In this document: one piece after another, positions 26,856 to 37,923 of the stretch
Numbering within the stretch: position 1 is the first letter of the stretch
Layout: the number at the start of each line of letters is the position of its first letter
From: Thioflexithrix psekupsensis
GTDB lineage: Bacteria > Pseudomonadota > Gammaproteobacteria > Beggiatoales > Beggiatoaceae
NCBI RefSeq assembly: GCF_002149925.1
Contig: NZ_MSLT01000001.1
Span: 124,001-188,000, forward strand
DNA length: 64,000 nucleotides
Direction of reading: 5' to 3'
The notes under the pieces: generated by a model
Seen by the model: the letters and a program-made list of their open reading frames with translations, nothing else
Told to the model about the DNA's origin: nothing
The model's database searches: none
Position numbers and translations under genes: made by a program

Positions 26856-29800
26856 CTAAAAATCCGACAAATCATCATCGTCTAAACTAGGAATTTCCCG
26901 TTCCCGTTTGACACGTATGGGCGTTGGGAGAATACTGGTGGTGGGTTGACGTTGTTGGTTTTGTCGATCTTTATGATAAGCTAAACCCGTTCCCGCAGGA
27001 ATTAAACGCCCCACAATCACATTTTCCTTCAAACCGCGCAAATCATCACAACGCCCATTCACCGAAGCTTCGGTCAATACGCGAGTGGTCTCTTGGAACG
27101 AAGCCGCAGAAATAAACGAATCAGTCGCCAAAGACGCTTTAGTGATACCTAACAAAATCGGTTCAAACGTCGCTGGCATTTTGCCTTCGCTTTGCACCCG
27201 ATCATTTTCTTCACGTAAACGCGCCAGTTCTACCTGCTCACCCCGCAACAAACGGGTTTCACCAGAATCGATCACCACCACTTTACGCAACATTTGCCGT
27301 ACGATCACTTCAATGTGTTTGTCGTTAATTTTAACCCCTTGTAAACGATAAACTTCTTGCACTTCGTTGACAATGTAATTGGCCAGTTTGGTGATACCCA
27401 ATAAACGCAAAATATCGTGCGGATTTGGCGCGCCATCTACCAAAATTTCGCCACGTTCCACATGTTCCCCTTCAAACACATTGACATGTCGCCATTTAGG
27501 AATAGGGATTTCAGTGGCTTCACCGCTTTTATCGGTGATAATCAAACGTTGCTTGGTTTTGGTGTCTTTACCAAAACTCACTGTACCACTGACTTCCGCC
27601 AAAATTGCGGGTTCTTTCGGAGCGCGGGCTTCAAACAAATCCGCCACACGCGGCAAACCACCTGTAATATCACGGGTTTTTGACGATTCTTGTGGCAAGC
27701 GTGCAATGACATCGCCTACGCTAACACTGCCGCCATCTTCGACAATGATAATTGCTTTCGGTGGTAGAAAATACGAAGCAGGCATTTCCGTGCCGGGAAT
27801 GCACAAATCATGGCCTTCTTCGTCGATTAATTTCACCATTGGCCGCGAATCTTTGGCGTGACTGGGGCGTTGTTTGGGATCCATCACTTCGATACTGGTT
27901 AGACCGGTGATGTCGTCAATTTTACGACTAACAGTTACGCCTTCCATGACTTCACTGAAAGCCACACGCCCTTTCACTTCAGTGATCACGGGATGAGTGT
28001 GCGGGTCCCACGTGGCAATTTGTTGTCCTGCTTCCACATGATCGCCGTCGTGTACGGAAAACACCGCACCATAAGGCACTTTATAGCGTTCCCGTTCGCG
28101 GTTGAATTCGTCTAAAATGCCCAATTCGCCCGAACGTGATACTGCGATCAATTTACCGGTGGCATTTTCGCCTTGTTGTTGAATGGTTTTGATATTGTGG
28201 AGTTTAACAATCCCTTTCGATTTGGCTTCAATGCTATTCACCGCGGCGGCACGAGAAGCTGCGCCTCCAATGTGGAATGTACGCATGGTCAACTGCGTAC
28301 CGGGTTCACCAATGGATTGTGCAGCGATAACGCCGACAGCTTCCCCGATATTGGCCAAATGTCCGCGTCCCAAATCGCGCCCGTAACACTTGGCACAAAT
28401 GCCATAACGTGATTCACAGGTGATCGCCGAACGCACGCGCACGCGATCAATCCCATGTTGATCTAAAATGTCCACCCATTTTTCATCAAGTAACGTTCCA
28501 CGTGTCACAATCGGCTCATCTTGCGTGGGAATCAGCACATCTTCCGCCACCACCCGGCCTAAAATACGATCTCGCAAGGGTTCTACCACGTCGCCGCCTT
28601 CGATCAACGGGGTCATTTCCAGCCCATGAATCGTACCACAATCAACTTCCAACACCACCATGTCTTGTGCGACATCAACCAAACGTCGGGTTAAATAACC
28701 TGAGTTTGCCGTTTTTAACGCCGTATCGGCCAAGCCTTTACGTGCGCCGTGCGTGGAAATAAAATATTGTAAAACATTTAAGCCTTCGCGGAAATTCGCC
28801 GTGATGGGCGTTTCAATAATAGAACCGTCTGGCTTTGCCATCAGACCGCGCATTCCTGCCAATTGGCGAATCTGCGCCGCTGAACCCCGTGCGCCCGAAT
28901 CGGCCATCATGTAAATCGAATTAAATGATGGCTGCATAACGGGTTTACCGTTCTCATCTAAGCGAATATCGCCATTTTGTTCCCGCACGGGTTCTGTGCC
29001 TAATTTGCTCATCATGGCTTTGGCCAATTTGTCATTGGTGTGTGACCAGATGTCAACGACTTTGTTGTAACGCTCGCCATTGGTGATGAGACCAGAGGCA
29101 TATTGGCCTTCGATTTCTTTTACTTCGGCTTCGGCTTGACCGATAATGTCGGGTTTATCTTCAGGCACGACCATGTCTTCGATGCCGATTGAAATTCCCG
29201 CTCGCGTCGCATAGGTAAAACCTGTGTACATCAAGCGATCCGCAAAAATCACCGTTTCTTTTAAACCCACTTGGCGATAACAGGCGTTAATGAGCTTAGA
29301 AATGGCTTTTTTGCTCAACGGACAATCGATCAATTTGAACAACAAACCCGCCGGCAGAATATCAGACAATAAAGCCCGGCCAGCCGTGGTACTAACACGA
29401 ATGGTACGAGGGTGATGTTGCCCTTTGTCGTCGATTTCCACCTCGCGCACGCGCACAGTGACCCGCGCTTGTAAGTCTAATTGACGGTTTTCATAAGCGC
29501 GATGGACTTCATTGGTGTCACGCAATATCATGCCTTCACCTTTTGCGCCCAGCCGCTCCCGCGTCATATAGTACAAACCCAACACCACGTCCTGCGACGG
29601 CACAATGATCGGTTCACCATTGGCGGGCGATAAAATGTTATTGGTGGACATCATCAATGATCGCGCTTCTAATTGCGCTTCAATCGATAATGGCACGTGA
29701 ACCGCCATTTGGTCACCGTCAAAGTCGGCATTAAAAGCCGTACAAACTAAGGGATGCAATTGGATCGCTTTGCCTTCGATCAACACCGGTTCAAACGCCT

Positions 29801-31106
29801 GAATCCCCAAACGGTGCAAGGTCGGCGCACGGTTGAGTAACACAGGATGTTCTCGAATCACTTCTTCTAAAATATCCCAGACTTCTGGGCCTTCGCGTTC
29901 AACCAATTTTTTTGCGGCTTTAATGGTCGTGGCCAAACCGCGCAATTCTAATTTACCAAAAACAAACGGCTTAAACAGTTCCAAAGCCATTTTTTTGGGC
30001 AAACCGCATTGCTGCAATTTCAACGTCGGCCCCACCACAATCACCGAACGTCCCGAATAATCCACCCGTTTTCCTAACAGGTTTTGCCGAAAACGCCCTT
30101 GTTTACCTTTAATCATATCGGCTAAAGATTTTAAAGGCAGTTTATTGGTACCGGTAATGGCGCGGCCGCGACGACCATTGTCTAATAAGGCATCGACGGA
30201 TTCTTGTAACATCCGTTTTTCATTACGCACAATAATATCAGGCGCATTTAAGTCTAATAAGCGTTTTAACCGATTATTACGATTAATCACCCGACGATAT
30301 AAATCATTTAAATCTGAGGTGGCAAAACGCCCGCCGTCCAATGGCACCAAAGGACGCAATTCAGGTGGCAACACCGGCAACACTTTTAAAATCATCCATT
30401 CGGGACGATTGCCAGAATGCAGAAAAGATTCGATCAGTTTTAAGCGTTTACTCAGCTTTTTAATTTTGGTTTCGGAATTGGTGCTGTTAATCTCTTCGCG
30501 TAATTGATTCACCTCACCCGACAAATCCATACTTTTTAACAAGGCATCAATGGCTTCCGCGCCCATTTTGGCCGTGAAATCTTCGCCGTATTGTTCTAAA
30601 GCGTCTAAATACTCTTCTTCAGATAACAATTGCCCGCGCAATAACGGCGTTTCAAAGCCCGGATCAATCACCACATAGGCTTCAAAATATAAAATCCGCT
30701 CAATATCGCGTAAAGTTAAATCCAATAATAAACCCATACGCGAGGGCAATGATTTTAAATACCAAATATGTGCCACGGGACTGGCTAATTCGATATGTCC
30801 CATCCGTTCACGGCGTACTTTGGCTTGGGTCACTTCCACGCCACATTTTTCGCACACGACACCGCGATGTTTCAAGCGTTTGTATTTACCACAAAGGCAT
30901 TCGTAGTCTTTGATGGGGCCGAAAATCTTGGCGCAAAATAGGCCGTCGCGTTCGGGCTTGAACGTGCGATAGTTAATGGTTTCGGGTTTTTTCACCTCAC
31001 CATAAGACCATGAGCGAATTTTTTCTGGCGAAGCCAAACCAATACAAATTCGATCAAATTCTTCGATTTGTCCTTGGTGATTGAGTAAATTGAGTAAATC
31101 TTTCAA
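26856..31106 (-). CDS. rpoC: RNA polymerase beta' subunit
   Basis: 1416 residues, near the gammaproteobacterial norm. Visible features: the N-terminal zinc ribbon ([20 protein letters not shown]), the rudder/lid region, the catalytic loop [12 protein letters not shown], the bridge helix and trigger-loop region, and the second zinc site ([19 protein letters not shown]). It ends in a short acidic tail ([10 protein letters not shown]). Last gene of rplJ-rplL-rpoB-rpoC. Confidence 0.98.
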   Translation of the reverse strand: MKDLLNLLNHQGQIEEFDRICIGLASPEKIRSWSYGEVKKPETINYRTFKPERDGLFCAKIFGPIKDYECLCGKYKRLKHRGVVCEKCGVEVTQAKVRRERMGHIELASPVAHIWYLKSLPSRMGLLLDLTLRDIERILYFEAYVVIDPGFETPLLRGQLLSEEEYLDALEQYGEDFTAKMGAEAIDALLKSMDLSGEVNQLREEINSTNSETKIKKLSKRLKLIESFLHSGNRPEWMILKVLPVLPPELRPLVPLDGGRFATSDLNDLYRRVINRNNRLKRLLDLNAPDIIVRNEKRMLQESVDALLDNGRRGRAITGTNKLPLKSLADMIKGKQGRFRQNLLGKRVDYSGRSVIVVGPTLKLQQCGLPKKMALELFKPFVFGKLELRGLATTIKAAKKLVEREGPEVWDILEEVIREHPVLLNRAPTLHRLGIQAFEPVLIEGKAIQLHPLVCTAFNADFDGDQMAVHVPLSIEAQLEARSLMMSTNNILSPANGEPIIVPSQDVVLGLYYMTRERLGAKGEGMILRDTNEVHRAYENRQLDLQARVTVRVREVEIDDKGQHHPRTIRVSTTAGRALLSDILPAGLLFKLIDCPLSKKAISKLINACYRQVGLKETVIFADRLMYTGFTYATRAGISIGIEDMVVPEDKPDIIGQAEAEVKEIEGQYASGLITNGERYNKVVDIWSHTNDKLAKAMMSKLGTEPVREQNGDIRLDENGKPVMQPSFNSIYMMADSGARGSAAQIRQLAGMRGLMAKPDGSIIETPITANFREGLNVLQYFISTHGARKGLADTALKTANSGYLTRRLVDVAQDMVVLEVDCGTIHGLEMTPLIEGGDVVEPLRDRILGRVVAEDVLIPTQDEPIVTRGTLLDEKWVDILDQHGIDRVRVRSAITCESRYGICAKCYGRDLGRGHLANIGEAVGVIAAQSIGEPGTQLTMRTFHIGGAASRAAAVNSIEAKSKGIVKLHNIKTIQQQGENATGKLIAVSRSGELGILDEFNRERERYKVPYGAVFSVHDGDHVEAGQQIATWDPHTHPVITEVKGRVAFSEVMEGVTVSRKIDDITGLTSIEVMDPKQRPSHAKDSRPMVKLIDEEGHDLCIPGTEMPASYFLPPKAIIIVEDGGSVSVGDVIARLPQESSKTRDITGGLPRVADLFEARAPKEPAILAEVSGTVSFGKDTKTKQRLIITDKSGEATEIPIPKWRHVNVFEGEHVERGEILVDGAPNPHDILRLLGITKLANYIVNEVQEVYRLQGVKINDKHIEVIVRQMLRKVVVIDSGETRLLRGEQVELARLREENDRVQSEGKMPATFEPILLGITKASLATDSFISAASFQETTRVLTEASVNGRCDDLRGLKENVIVGRLIPAGTGLAYHKDRQNQQRQPTTSILPTPIRVKREREIPSLDDDDLSDF

Positions 31107-31217
31107 AGCCGTTCTCCCATTGAAGCGCGCAGTCCGTCGATTTCGGATTCGGATAATGCGGAATAACTGCGTTTTTCACAATCACAGTTATTCCTAAAAA
31201 TGAAGCGGTAAGTAGGA

Positions 31218-34200
31218 TTAATCTTGTTCCAATTCGATGTCGATACCCAACGAGCGAATTTCTTTCACCAAGACGTTAAATGATTCTGGCATTCCTGCTT
31301 CCATACGGTGATCGCCATCGACAATGTTTTTATACATTTTCGTGCGTCCGTTGACATCGTCAGATTTGACCGTGAGCATTTCTTGCAGAGTATACGCCGC
31401 GCCGTAGGCTTCCAACGCCCACACTTCCATTTCCCCAAAACGTTGTCCACCGAATTGGGCTTTACCCCCTAAAGGCTGTTGCGTGACGAGGCTGTAAGGC
31501 CCTGTCGAACGAGCGTGCATTTTGTCATCAACCAAGTGATTGAGTTTTAACATGTACATGTAACCAATGGTGACCGGACGCTCAAAGGCCTCGCCCGTAC
31601 GGCCATCAAATAAGCGCGTTTGTCCACTGGTGTCTAAACCCGCCAATTGCAACATGTACTTAATGTCTTCTTCACTTGCGCCGTCGAAAACAGGAGTGGC
31701 TATCGGCACGCCTTGGCGTAAATTTCGTGCCAAATCAAGAATGTCATCGTCAGACAAACTGTCTAAGTTTTCTGGGCGACCTTTGACATTGTAGATTTTT
31801 TCCAAAAAGCCGCGAATTTCTTCAACGGGTCGATAGGCTTTGATCATGTCGTTGATACGATGTCCCAAGCCTTTGGCCGCTAAACCCAAATGCGTTTCTA
31901 ACACCTGTCCCACGTTCATCCGCGAAGGAACACCCAAAGGATTCAACACAATATCAACCGGCGTACCATCGGCGGTATAAGGCATGTCTTCAATCGGCAC
32001 GATCATAGAGACCACCCCTTTATTACCGTGTCGTCCTGCCATTTTATCGCCTGATTGAATGCGACGCTTCACGGCTAAATACACCTTAACCATTTTTAAC
32101 ACGCCCGGTGCCAAGTCATCGCCCGTCATGAGTTTACGGCGTTTTTCTTCGTATAACTCATCAGAACGCTGGCGGGCTTCTTTCAAGTGTTCCGAAGCGC
32201 GCTCCAACTGTTCGTTGATTTCAGAGTCGTACAAACTGATTTCAAACCAGTGTTCACGTGGCACACTCTTGAGGTATTCCTCATCAATCACCGCATTATT
32301 GGCTAGATTTCTCGGGCCACTGATGGCTTTGCGTCCTTTCAACACTTTCTCTAAACGATCATAGGTGTCGTCTTCTAAAATCCGCAATTTATCGCGTAAA
32401 TCTTTACGGATTTTTTCCAGTTCTGTCTGCTCAATTTGCAAGGCACGCGCATCTTTTTCCACACTATCCCGCGTGAACACTTGCACATCGATCACCGTGC
32501 CATTTGTACCCGACGGCACGCGCAAGGAGGTATCTTTCACATCAGAGGCTTTTTCACCAAAAATCGCCCGCAACAATTTTTCTTCGGGAGTCAATTGGGT
32601 TTCGCCTTTGGGCGTGACTTTACCGACTAAAATATCACCGGGACGCACTTCAGCCCCAATGTAAACAATGCCCGATTGATCCAACTTATTCAATGCGGCT
32701 TCGCTGACGTTGGGAATATCGGCAGTAATTTCTTCAGGCCCCAACTTGGTATCCCGCGCCATACAACTCAATTCAACAATATGAATCGAGGTAAAACGCT
32801 CTTCCTGCACAACACGCTCTGACACCAAAATAGAGTCTTCAAAGTTATAGCCATTCCACGGCATAAACGCCACTAACATATTTTGTCCCAAAGCCAACTC
32901 GCCCAAATCCGTCGAAGGGCCATCAGCTAATACGTCACCTTTGGCCACCACGTCGCCAATTTGTACTAGGGGACGTTGGTTAATACAAGTATTTTGGTTA
33001 GAGCGTAAGTATTTGGTGAGGTTATAAATATCCACACCCGACTCATCGGCTTCGTCGTCGTTGACTCGTACCACAACCCGCGCCGCATCCACCGAATCCA
33101 CCACGCCACCGCGCTGGGCGATGACGGTAACACCCGAATCGACGGCAACCGCGCGTTCCATTCCCGTACCCACTAAAGGTTTTTCCGTGCGTACGGTTGG
33201 CACGGCCTGCCGTTGCATGTTAGACCCCATTAAGGCGCGGTTGGCATCATCGTGTTCTAAGAAGGGAATCAGGGAAGCCGCCACCGATACAATTTGACGC
33301 GGCGACACGTCCATGTATTCAATTCGCTCGCGCTGCATTAAGGTAAATTCATTTTCAAAGCGCGCTGTGATCAAATCATCGACTAAACAATTATTGTCGT
33401 CTAATTCCGCATTGGCTTGGGCGATGACATAACGGCTTTCTTCAATCGCAGATAAATAATCCACTTGATCCGTGACTTTGCCATTTTCTACCCGACGATA
33501 AGGCGTTTCTAAAAAGCCATATTCATTCGTGCGCGCATAGACGGCTAAAGAATTGATTAAGCCGATGTTCGGCCCTTCAGGCGTTTCAATCGGACACACA
33601 CGACCGTAATGCGTCGGATGCACGTCGCGCACTTCAAAACCAGCCCGCTCCCGCGTCAACCCCCCCGGTCCTAAAGCAGAAACACGACGTTTATGCGTGA
33701 CTTCGGACAAGGGATTGTTCTGATCCATAAATTGCGACAATTGACTAGAACCAAAAAACTCCCGAATCGCCGCGGAGACCGGTTTGGCATTGATCAATTC
33801 TTGCGGCATGATGTTGTCCGATTCGGCCAAGGTCAGGCGTTCTTTTACCGCCCGCTCCACCCGAACCAAACCAATACGGAATTGATTTTCCGCCATTTCA
33901 CCCACGCAACGAATACGACGATTGCCCAAATGGTCAATGTCATCCACCATGCCATTGCCGTCTCGAATTTGGATCAACGTGCGCAAAACGTCCAAAATAT
34001 CTTGACGCGACAACGTTCCCACACTGGCTAAAGTTTCAGTGATTTTGAGCAGTGATTCTTTGGTCAACACTTTTAAGTCATGCAGAGCTTTTAAGCCGTG
34101 CAAAAAGGTGTCTGCGTCGGGAGTCACGTCATCTACTGCGGCTAAAGCGGACAATGCGGCTTCAACCTCTTGTTTTCGCAACAATTGGTGATGGCATAAC

Positions 34201-35756
34201 AGATTCAAGGTGTATTTTAATGCGGCCGCGTCAGGACGTTGCGCCCACGTATCCACAGCACTCAGTGCCTTCTGCACATCTTCGGGGGCGAAAATCACTT
34301 GACCGGCAAAAATGCGCGTTTCTTCTAATCGTTTGAGTAAATCTTTTTCCGATAAACGATAAGCGGTGTCCAAATTCTTAAACGTATCGACAATGGATTG
34401 GCGCGACAATATATTGTCTTTAATCAGCGATTGGAAACCTTCTAATAAATCCCGCTCGTTTAACAAACCGACTTCATTAAATGTTTTCACAAAATCAGTT
34501 AATTTTGTGCGTTCAATGCGGCGGTTAAATTTCATCCGTCCCACGGCGGATAAATCATAACGTTCAGAGGTAAAAAACAAGTGATGAAACAATTGTTCAG
34601 CGGCTTCTGCGGTGGGGGGTTCACCGGGGCGCATCATGCGATAAATTTCCACATAAGCTTCTAAGGGAGTTGTGGTGGGATCAATGCGCAAGGTGTCAGA
34701 AATATAAGGGCCGCGGTCTAAATCATTGGTGTAAAGGGTTTGGAAATGATCAATACCGTGTTCGACAAACGTATCGAGTAATTCCGCCGTAATAATATCA
34801 TTGGCTTTGGCCAAGACACTGCCACCAATGGTACTGACCACATCGTGTGCTAAAATTTTATCTAATAAATAATCACGTGGCACACTTAATGAAGTCATAT
34901 TGGCTTTTTCCAAAGCGCGAATGTGGCGCACAGTAATGCGTCGCCCAGATTCGACCACCACATTGCCTTCAGTGTCTTTTATATCAAAAGAGGCCAATTC
35001 ACCTTTTAATCGCTCAGGAATTAAGGTTAAGAAAAACTCATCGCCTTGGCGTTCAAATTGATTGGTTTCAAAGAAAAAGCGCAGCATTTCTTCATTACTA
35101 AATCCCAATGCGCGCAACAAAATGGTCGCCGGTAATTTGCGACGGCGATCAATACGCACAAACACACAATCTTTATGATCAAATTCAAAATCTAACCATG
35201 AGCCGCGATAAGGAATAATCCGTGCGGAAAATAATAATTTTCCAGACGAATGGGTTTTGCCTTTATCGTGGTCGAAGAAAACGCCCGGTGAACGGTGCAA
35301 TTGTGAGACAATAACGCGCTCCGTGCCGTTAATCACAAACGTTCCCGTATCGGTCATCAATGGCATTTCGCCCATATAGACTTCTTGCTCTTTGATGTCC
35401 TTCATGGTTTGATTTTTAGAGTCTTTTTCGTACAACACAAGACGCACTTTGACGCGCAATGACGCTGCGTATGTCATACCGCGCACTTGACACTCTTTTA
35501 CGTCAAACATCGGTTTACTTAAACGATAGCTGACGTATTCAAGTACAGCATTCCCCGAATAGCTGACAATGGGAAAAACGGATTTAAAAGCGGCATGGAG
35601 TCCGATGTCTTCACGCAGCTCAGGGGTAACCTCTTTTTGTAAGAAAAGACGGTAGGATTCAATCTGAGTGGCGAGCAGATAAGGCACTTTCAAAATGCTG
35701 GAACGCTGACCGAAATCCTTACGAATACGTTTTTTTTCCGTGAACGAATAGACCAT
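31218..35756 (-). CDS. rpoB: RNA polymerase beta subunit with about 165-residue insertion
   Basis: 1512 residues, against about 1342 in E. coli. The ATG at 35756 ([16 protein letters not shown]) is the conserved start. The rifampicin region [19 protein letters not shown] begins at about residue 667. The extra length lies at roughly residues 415-580, between [13 protein letters not shown] and [19 protein letters not shown], which are nearly adjacent in E. coli. The insertion is helical and looks like several diverged copies of the flanking helix pair. Active-site and C-terminal regions are otherwise canonical. Confidence 0.97.
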   Translation of the reverse strand: MVYSFTEKKRIRKDFGQRSSILKVPYLLATQIESYRLFLQKEVTPELREDIGLHAAFKSVFPIVSYSGNAVLEYVSYRLSKPMFDVKECQVRGMTYAASLRVKVRLVLYEKDSKNQTMKDIKEQEVYMGEMPLMTDTGTFVINGTERVIVSQLHRSPGVFFDHDKGKTHSSGKLLFSARIIPYRGSWLDFEFDHKDCVFVRIDRRRKLPATILLRALGFSNEEMLRFFFETNQFERQGDEFFLTLIPERLKGELASFDIKDTEGNVVVESGRRITVRHIRALEKANMTSLSVPRDYLLDKILAHDVVSTIGGSVLAKANDIITAELLDTFVEHGIDHFQTLYTNDLDRGPYISDTLRIDPTTTPLEAYVEIYRMMRPGEPPTAEAAEQLFHHLFFTSERYDLSAVGRMKFNRRIERTKLTDFVKTFNEVGLLNERDLLEGFQSLIKDNILSRQSIVDTFKNLDTAYRLSEKDLLKRLEETRIFAGQVIFAPEDVQKALSAVDTWAQRPDAAALKYTLNLLCHHQLLRKQEVEAALSALAAVDDVTPDADTFLHGLKALHDLKVLTKESLLKITETLASVGTLSRQDILDVLRTLIQIRDGNGMVDDIDHLGNRRIRCVGEMAENQFRIGLVRVERAVKERLTLAESDNIMPQELINAKPVSAAIREFFGSSQLSQFMDQNNPLSEVTHKRRVSALGPGGLTRERAGFEVRDVHPTHYGRVCPIETPEGPNIGLINSLAVYARTNEYGFLETPYRRVENGKVTDQVDYLSAIEESRYVIAQANAELDDNNCLVDDLITARFENEFTLMQRERIEYMDVSPRQIVSVAASLIPFLEHDDANRALMGSNMQRQAVPTVRTEKPLVGTGMERAVAVDSGVTVIAQRGGVVDSVDAARVVVRVNDDEADESGVDIYNLTKYLRSNQNTCINQRPLVQIGDVVAKGDVLADGPSTDLGELALGQNMLVAFMPWNGYNFEDSILVSERVVQEERFTSIHIVELSCMARDTKLGPEEITADIPNVSEAALNKLDQSGIVYIGAEVRPGDILVGKVTPKGETQLTPEEKLLRAIFGEKASDVKDTSLRVPSGTNGTVIDVQVFTRDSVEKDARALQIEQTELEKIRKDLRDKLRILEDDTYDRLEKVLKGRKAISGPRNLANNAVIDEEYLKSVPREHWFEISLYDSEINEQLERASEHLKEARQRSDELYEEKRRKLMTGDDLAPGVLKMVKVYLAVKRRIQSGDKMAGRHGNKGVVSMIVPIEDMPYTADGTPVDIVLNPLGVPSRMNVGQVLETHLGLAAKGLGHRINDMIKAYRPVEEIRGFLEKIYNVKGRPENLDSLSDDDILDLARNLRQGVPIATPVFDGASEEDIKYMLQLAGLDTSGQTRLFDGRTGEAFERPVTIGYMYMLKLNHLVDDKMHARSTGPYSLVTQQPLGGKAQFGGQRFGEMEVWALEAYGAAYTLQEMLTVKSDDVNGRTKMYKNIVDGDHRMEAGMPESFNVLVKEIRSLGIDIELEQD

Positions 35757-35836
35757 TATCACTCCCGATTTTACCCCATGGACTGTGAAACAAGCGGGTT
35801 TCAAGCCATGAGCCAAGACACGTTAAGACACTAGCA

Positions 35837-35869
35837 GAAAAAGGCCGGTGACATCACCGTCACCAGCCC
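35837..35869 (-). terminator. Attenuator-like hairpin between rplL and rpoB
   Basis: On the minus strand, stem GGTGAC...GTCACC extended by GGC/GGCC and followed by a run of T. Position matches the partial terminator known between rplL and rpoB in enterobacteria, which lets ribosomal protein mRNA exceed polymerase mRNA. Confidence 0.65.
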
Positions 35870-35915
35870 GTTTTTTTAAGACGTTAAAAATGCGTCAGAT
35901 TGGCATACAAGGGGC

Positions 35916-36290
35916 TTACTTAATGTCCACCGTGCCGCCTGATTCTTCCAATTCTTTCTTGATTTTTGCGGCTTCATCTTTAGAAACGCCTTCTTTCACC
36001 ACGGAAGGGACACCTTCAACCAAGTCTTTGGCTTCTTTCAGACCTAAGCCGGTGATAGCACGGATGGCTTTAATCACGTTGACTTTCTTATCGCCAAAAC
36101 CGGTCAACAAGACGTTGAATTCGGTTTGTTCTTCAACCACTGCGGCTTCGGCAGCGGGTGCAGCGGCAACAGCCACCGCAGCGGCAGCAGAAACGCCAAA
36201 TTTTGCTTCCATTGCGCTGATCAGATCAACAATTTCCATAACGGTCATGTTGGCAATGGTATCTAACAATTCTTCTTTAGAAACGGCCAT
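35916..36290 (-). CDS. rplL: Ribosomal protein L7/L12
   Basis: 124 residues: an N-terminal dimerisation helix pair, an Ala/Val-rich hinge (about residues 36-52) and the conserved C-terminal factor-binding domain ([24 protein letters not shown]). It forms the stalk with L10. 58 bases after rplJ. Confidence 0.98.
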   Translation of the reverse strand: MAVSKEELLDTIANMTVMEIVDLISAMEAKFGVSAAAAVAVAAAPAAEAAVVEEQTEFNVLLTGFGDKKVNVIKAIRAITGLGLKEAKDLVEGVPSVVKEGVSKDEAAKIKKELEESGGTVDIK

Positions 36291-36348
36291 GATTTTTGAT
36301 AACTCCTAGCGGGAAAAATAAACTTTCCCAAAATGGTCTAAGTGGAAA

Positions 36349-36882
36349 TTAAGCGGATGCGCTTTGTTTGCTGTCGCGTATCGCAGCGACGGTGCGAACC
36401 AGCTTGGCATGCGGTTCGGCCAGCGTGCGTACAAATTTGGTGATCGGTGCTTTGATCACGGACATGAGCAGGCTGATGGCTTCGTCACGGGTTGGCATCT
36501 TCGAGATGCGCTCAAGTTCTTCAGCACCATACAACCGACCGCCGATGGCTACGCCTTTGACGGTTAATTTTTTGTTGGTTTTGAGAAACTCTTTAACCAC
36601 CCGTGCCGCGGCACCGGGGTCTTGTTGTGAGAAAGCCAGAACAACGGGGCCTGTCAAAACCGATTGAAGACATTTAAATTCAGTGTCTTCAATGGCGCGA
36701 CGCGCTAAGGTATTGCGCACGACTCGAAGATAAACACCGTTATTTCGAGCTTGAATGCGTAATGCCGTCATTTCCGTTACCGTCATGCCACGATATTCAG
36801 CAGCGACAGCAGAGAAGGCCGTCGCTGCAACTTCTGCAACTTCTGCGACGATGGCCTGCTTGTCTGCGAGTCTAAGCGGCAT
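36349..36882 (-). CDS. rplJ: Ribosomal protein L10
   Basis: 177 residues with the L10 N-terminal rRNA-binding domain (EYRGMTVTEMTALR, RVVRNTLARRAIE) and the C-terminal helix that carries L7/L12. The ATG at 36882 is chosen because it has AAGGAG at good spacing and gives the family length; the longer frame runs into the leader. First gene of the operon. Confidence 0.97.
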   Translation of the reverse strand: MPLRLADKQAIVAEVAEVAATAFSAVAAEYRGMTVTEMTALRIQARNNGVYLRVVRNTLARRAIEDTEFKCLQSVLTGPVVLAFSQQDPGAAARVVKEFLKTNKKLTVKGVAIGGRLYGAEELERISKMPTRDEAISLLMSVIKAPITKFVRTLAEPHAKLVRTVAAIRDSKQSASA

Positions 36883-37040
36883 ATAAGGATACTCCTTGCT
36901 TAAAATGAGGGCTGTCACCAGCCTTGGCTTTTTTACCAGCAAAGACCGTTCAGTGGTCTTGCCGTCTGCACTGGCGGAGCGTATTTTCGCGCCTTTAAAC
37001 GAGTAACAAACTCGCACCTGTGGTCTTTGACGACCGCTGA
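36883..37040 (-). promoter_or_regulatory. Probable L10-leader autoregulatory region
   Basis: The non-coding leader before rplJ contains several short hairpins: GGCTG/CAGCC near 36910-36922, AAGACC/GGTCTT at 36942-36960, and CGAGT/ACTCG at 37000-37014. In many bacteria this leader binds L10-(L12)4 to repress translation. The structure was judged by eye, so the assignment rests mainly on position. Confidence 0.45.
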
Positions 37041-37302
37041 ACGTCAAGATATATCAAACATCAGCAGCCTAACAAAGTCTGTCTAACAAAGGCGTTGATC
37101 GATTCGATCATGTTCCTTTGTTTGGTGTATTCGGTATAAGTGCAAAAACTGGAGATTGTAATGGATTTTTTTGGAGGTGTAAAGTGTTTTTTTTGTTTAC
37201 ACCAGTGGGAGGTGAGCGTAATGGGACAGGAGGGCGTTGTCTGAATCAGTTTGAACGAATTAAACGAGTTTCTGATTCAGACAAAACAAGCCCATTTTAA
37301 AA
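37041..37302. other. Intergenic region upstream of the rplJ operon
   Basis: No gene seen. It should hold the rplJ promoter. Includes a T-rich stretch with several GGAGGT-like words (37170-37215) and the hairpin listed separately. Confidence 0.4.
37237..37284 (-). terminator. Hairpin after the exonuclease gene
   Basis: Perfect 13-base inverted repeat TTGTCTGAATCAG / CTGATTCAGACAA with a 22-base loop, lying just downstream of the minus-strand exonuclease gene. Probable terminator separating it from the rplJ operon. Confidence 0.6.
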
Positions 37303-37923
37303 TTAAAAACTGTGTTTTAATTTCAAGTACATTAATGCTGTCATTAAGGCATCATTATAAGCATCGTGTTGTCCTAAAACAGGCAAATCTAAATCTTGCA
37401 TCATGCTATCAAAACGCAAATCAATTTGGCGCGGCTGATGAGAACGCGCACTGCCATATTTGCGATCATAATATAAGCCTGAGACTTCAATTTGTGGATT
37501 GGGCAGCGCAATGCCGAGTAATGGACGAATATATTTATTCAATAACGCCACTTGAAATTCCAAGTAATAACCCACCAACGGCCGCGAACCAATAAATTGT
37601 AAAAAGGCTAAAATAGCCACTTCGGGCGATAAACCATTTTCCAAATCACAACGGCGTAAATGGTGTTTTTTTATCGAATGTTCATCTAATTCTGAAGAGG
37701 GTTGAATAAACAATTCTAAGCGACGGCTGGTCAAAATGCGATTATTTTCAACAAATACCGCACCAATAGACAAAATGTCCGCTTTTTTCACATCAAAGCT
37801 GCTGCTTTCACAATCAAAACACACAAGATTATTATCAGGAGGCATTTCAAATAAAAAACGGTATTTATCGTTTTTTAACCGCCGTTGTTCTCGTTGCAAT
37901 TTAGCAAATAAGTCAAACATCAA
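37303..37923 (-). CDS. DnaQ-family 3'-5' exonuclease
   Basis: 206 residues of the DEDDh exonuclease fold. ExoI motif Asp-x-Glu in VCFDCESSS (about residues 35-43), ExoII near GYYLEFQVALLNKY, and ExoIII His...Asp in LGQHDAYNDALMT near the C-terminus. It resembles polymerase III epsilon but lacks the C-terminal alpha-binding tail, so it is probably a stand-alone nuclease. It overlaps the upstream nucleotidyltransferase gene by 4 bases (ATGA), indicating translational coupling. Confidence 0.85.
   Translation of the reverse strand: MMFDLFAKLQREQRRLKNDKYRFLFEMPPDNNLVCFDCESSSFDVKKADILSIGAVFVENNRILTSRRLELFIQPSSELDEHSIKKHHLRRCDLENGLSPEVAILAFLQFIGSRPLVGYYLEFQVALLNKYIRPLLGIALPNPQIEVSGLYYDRKYGSARSHQPRQIDLRFDSMMQDLDLPVLGQHDAYNDALMTALMYLKLKHSF

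Noticed and set aside
35757-35816. Upstream in-frame extension of RpoB
   Set aside because: The conserved start [16 protein letters not shown] at 35756 is shared with other RpoB proteins; the 20 extra codons are leader.
36349-37047. Long N-terminal extension of L10
   Set aside because: The extension covers the structured leader, while the ATG at 36882 has a strong Shine-Dalgarno and the normal protein length.
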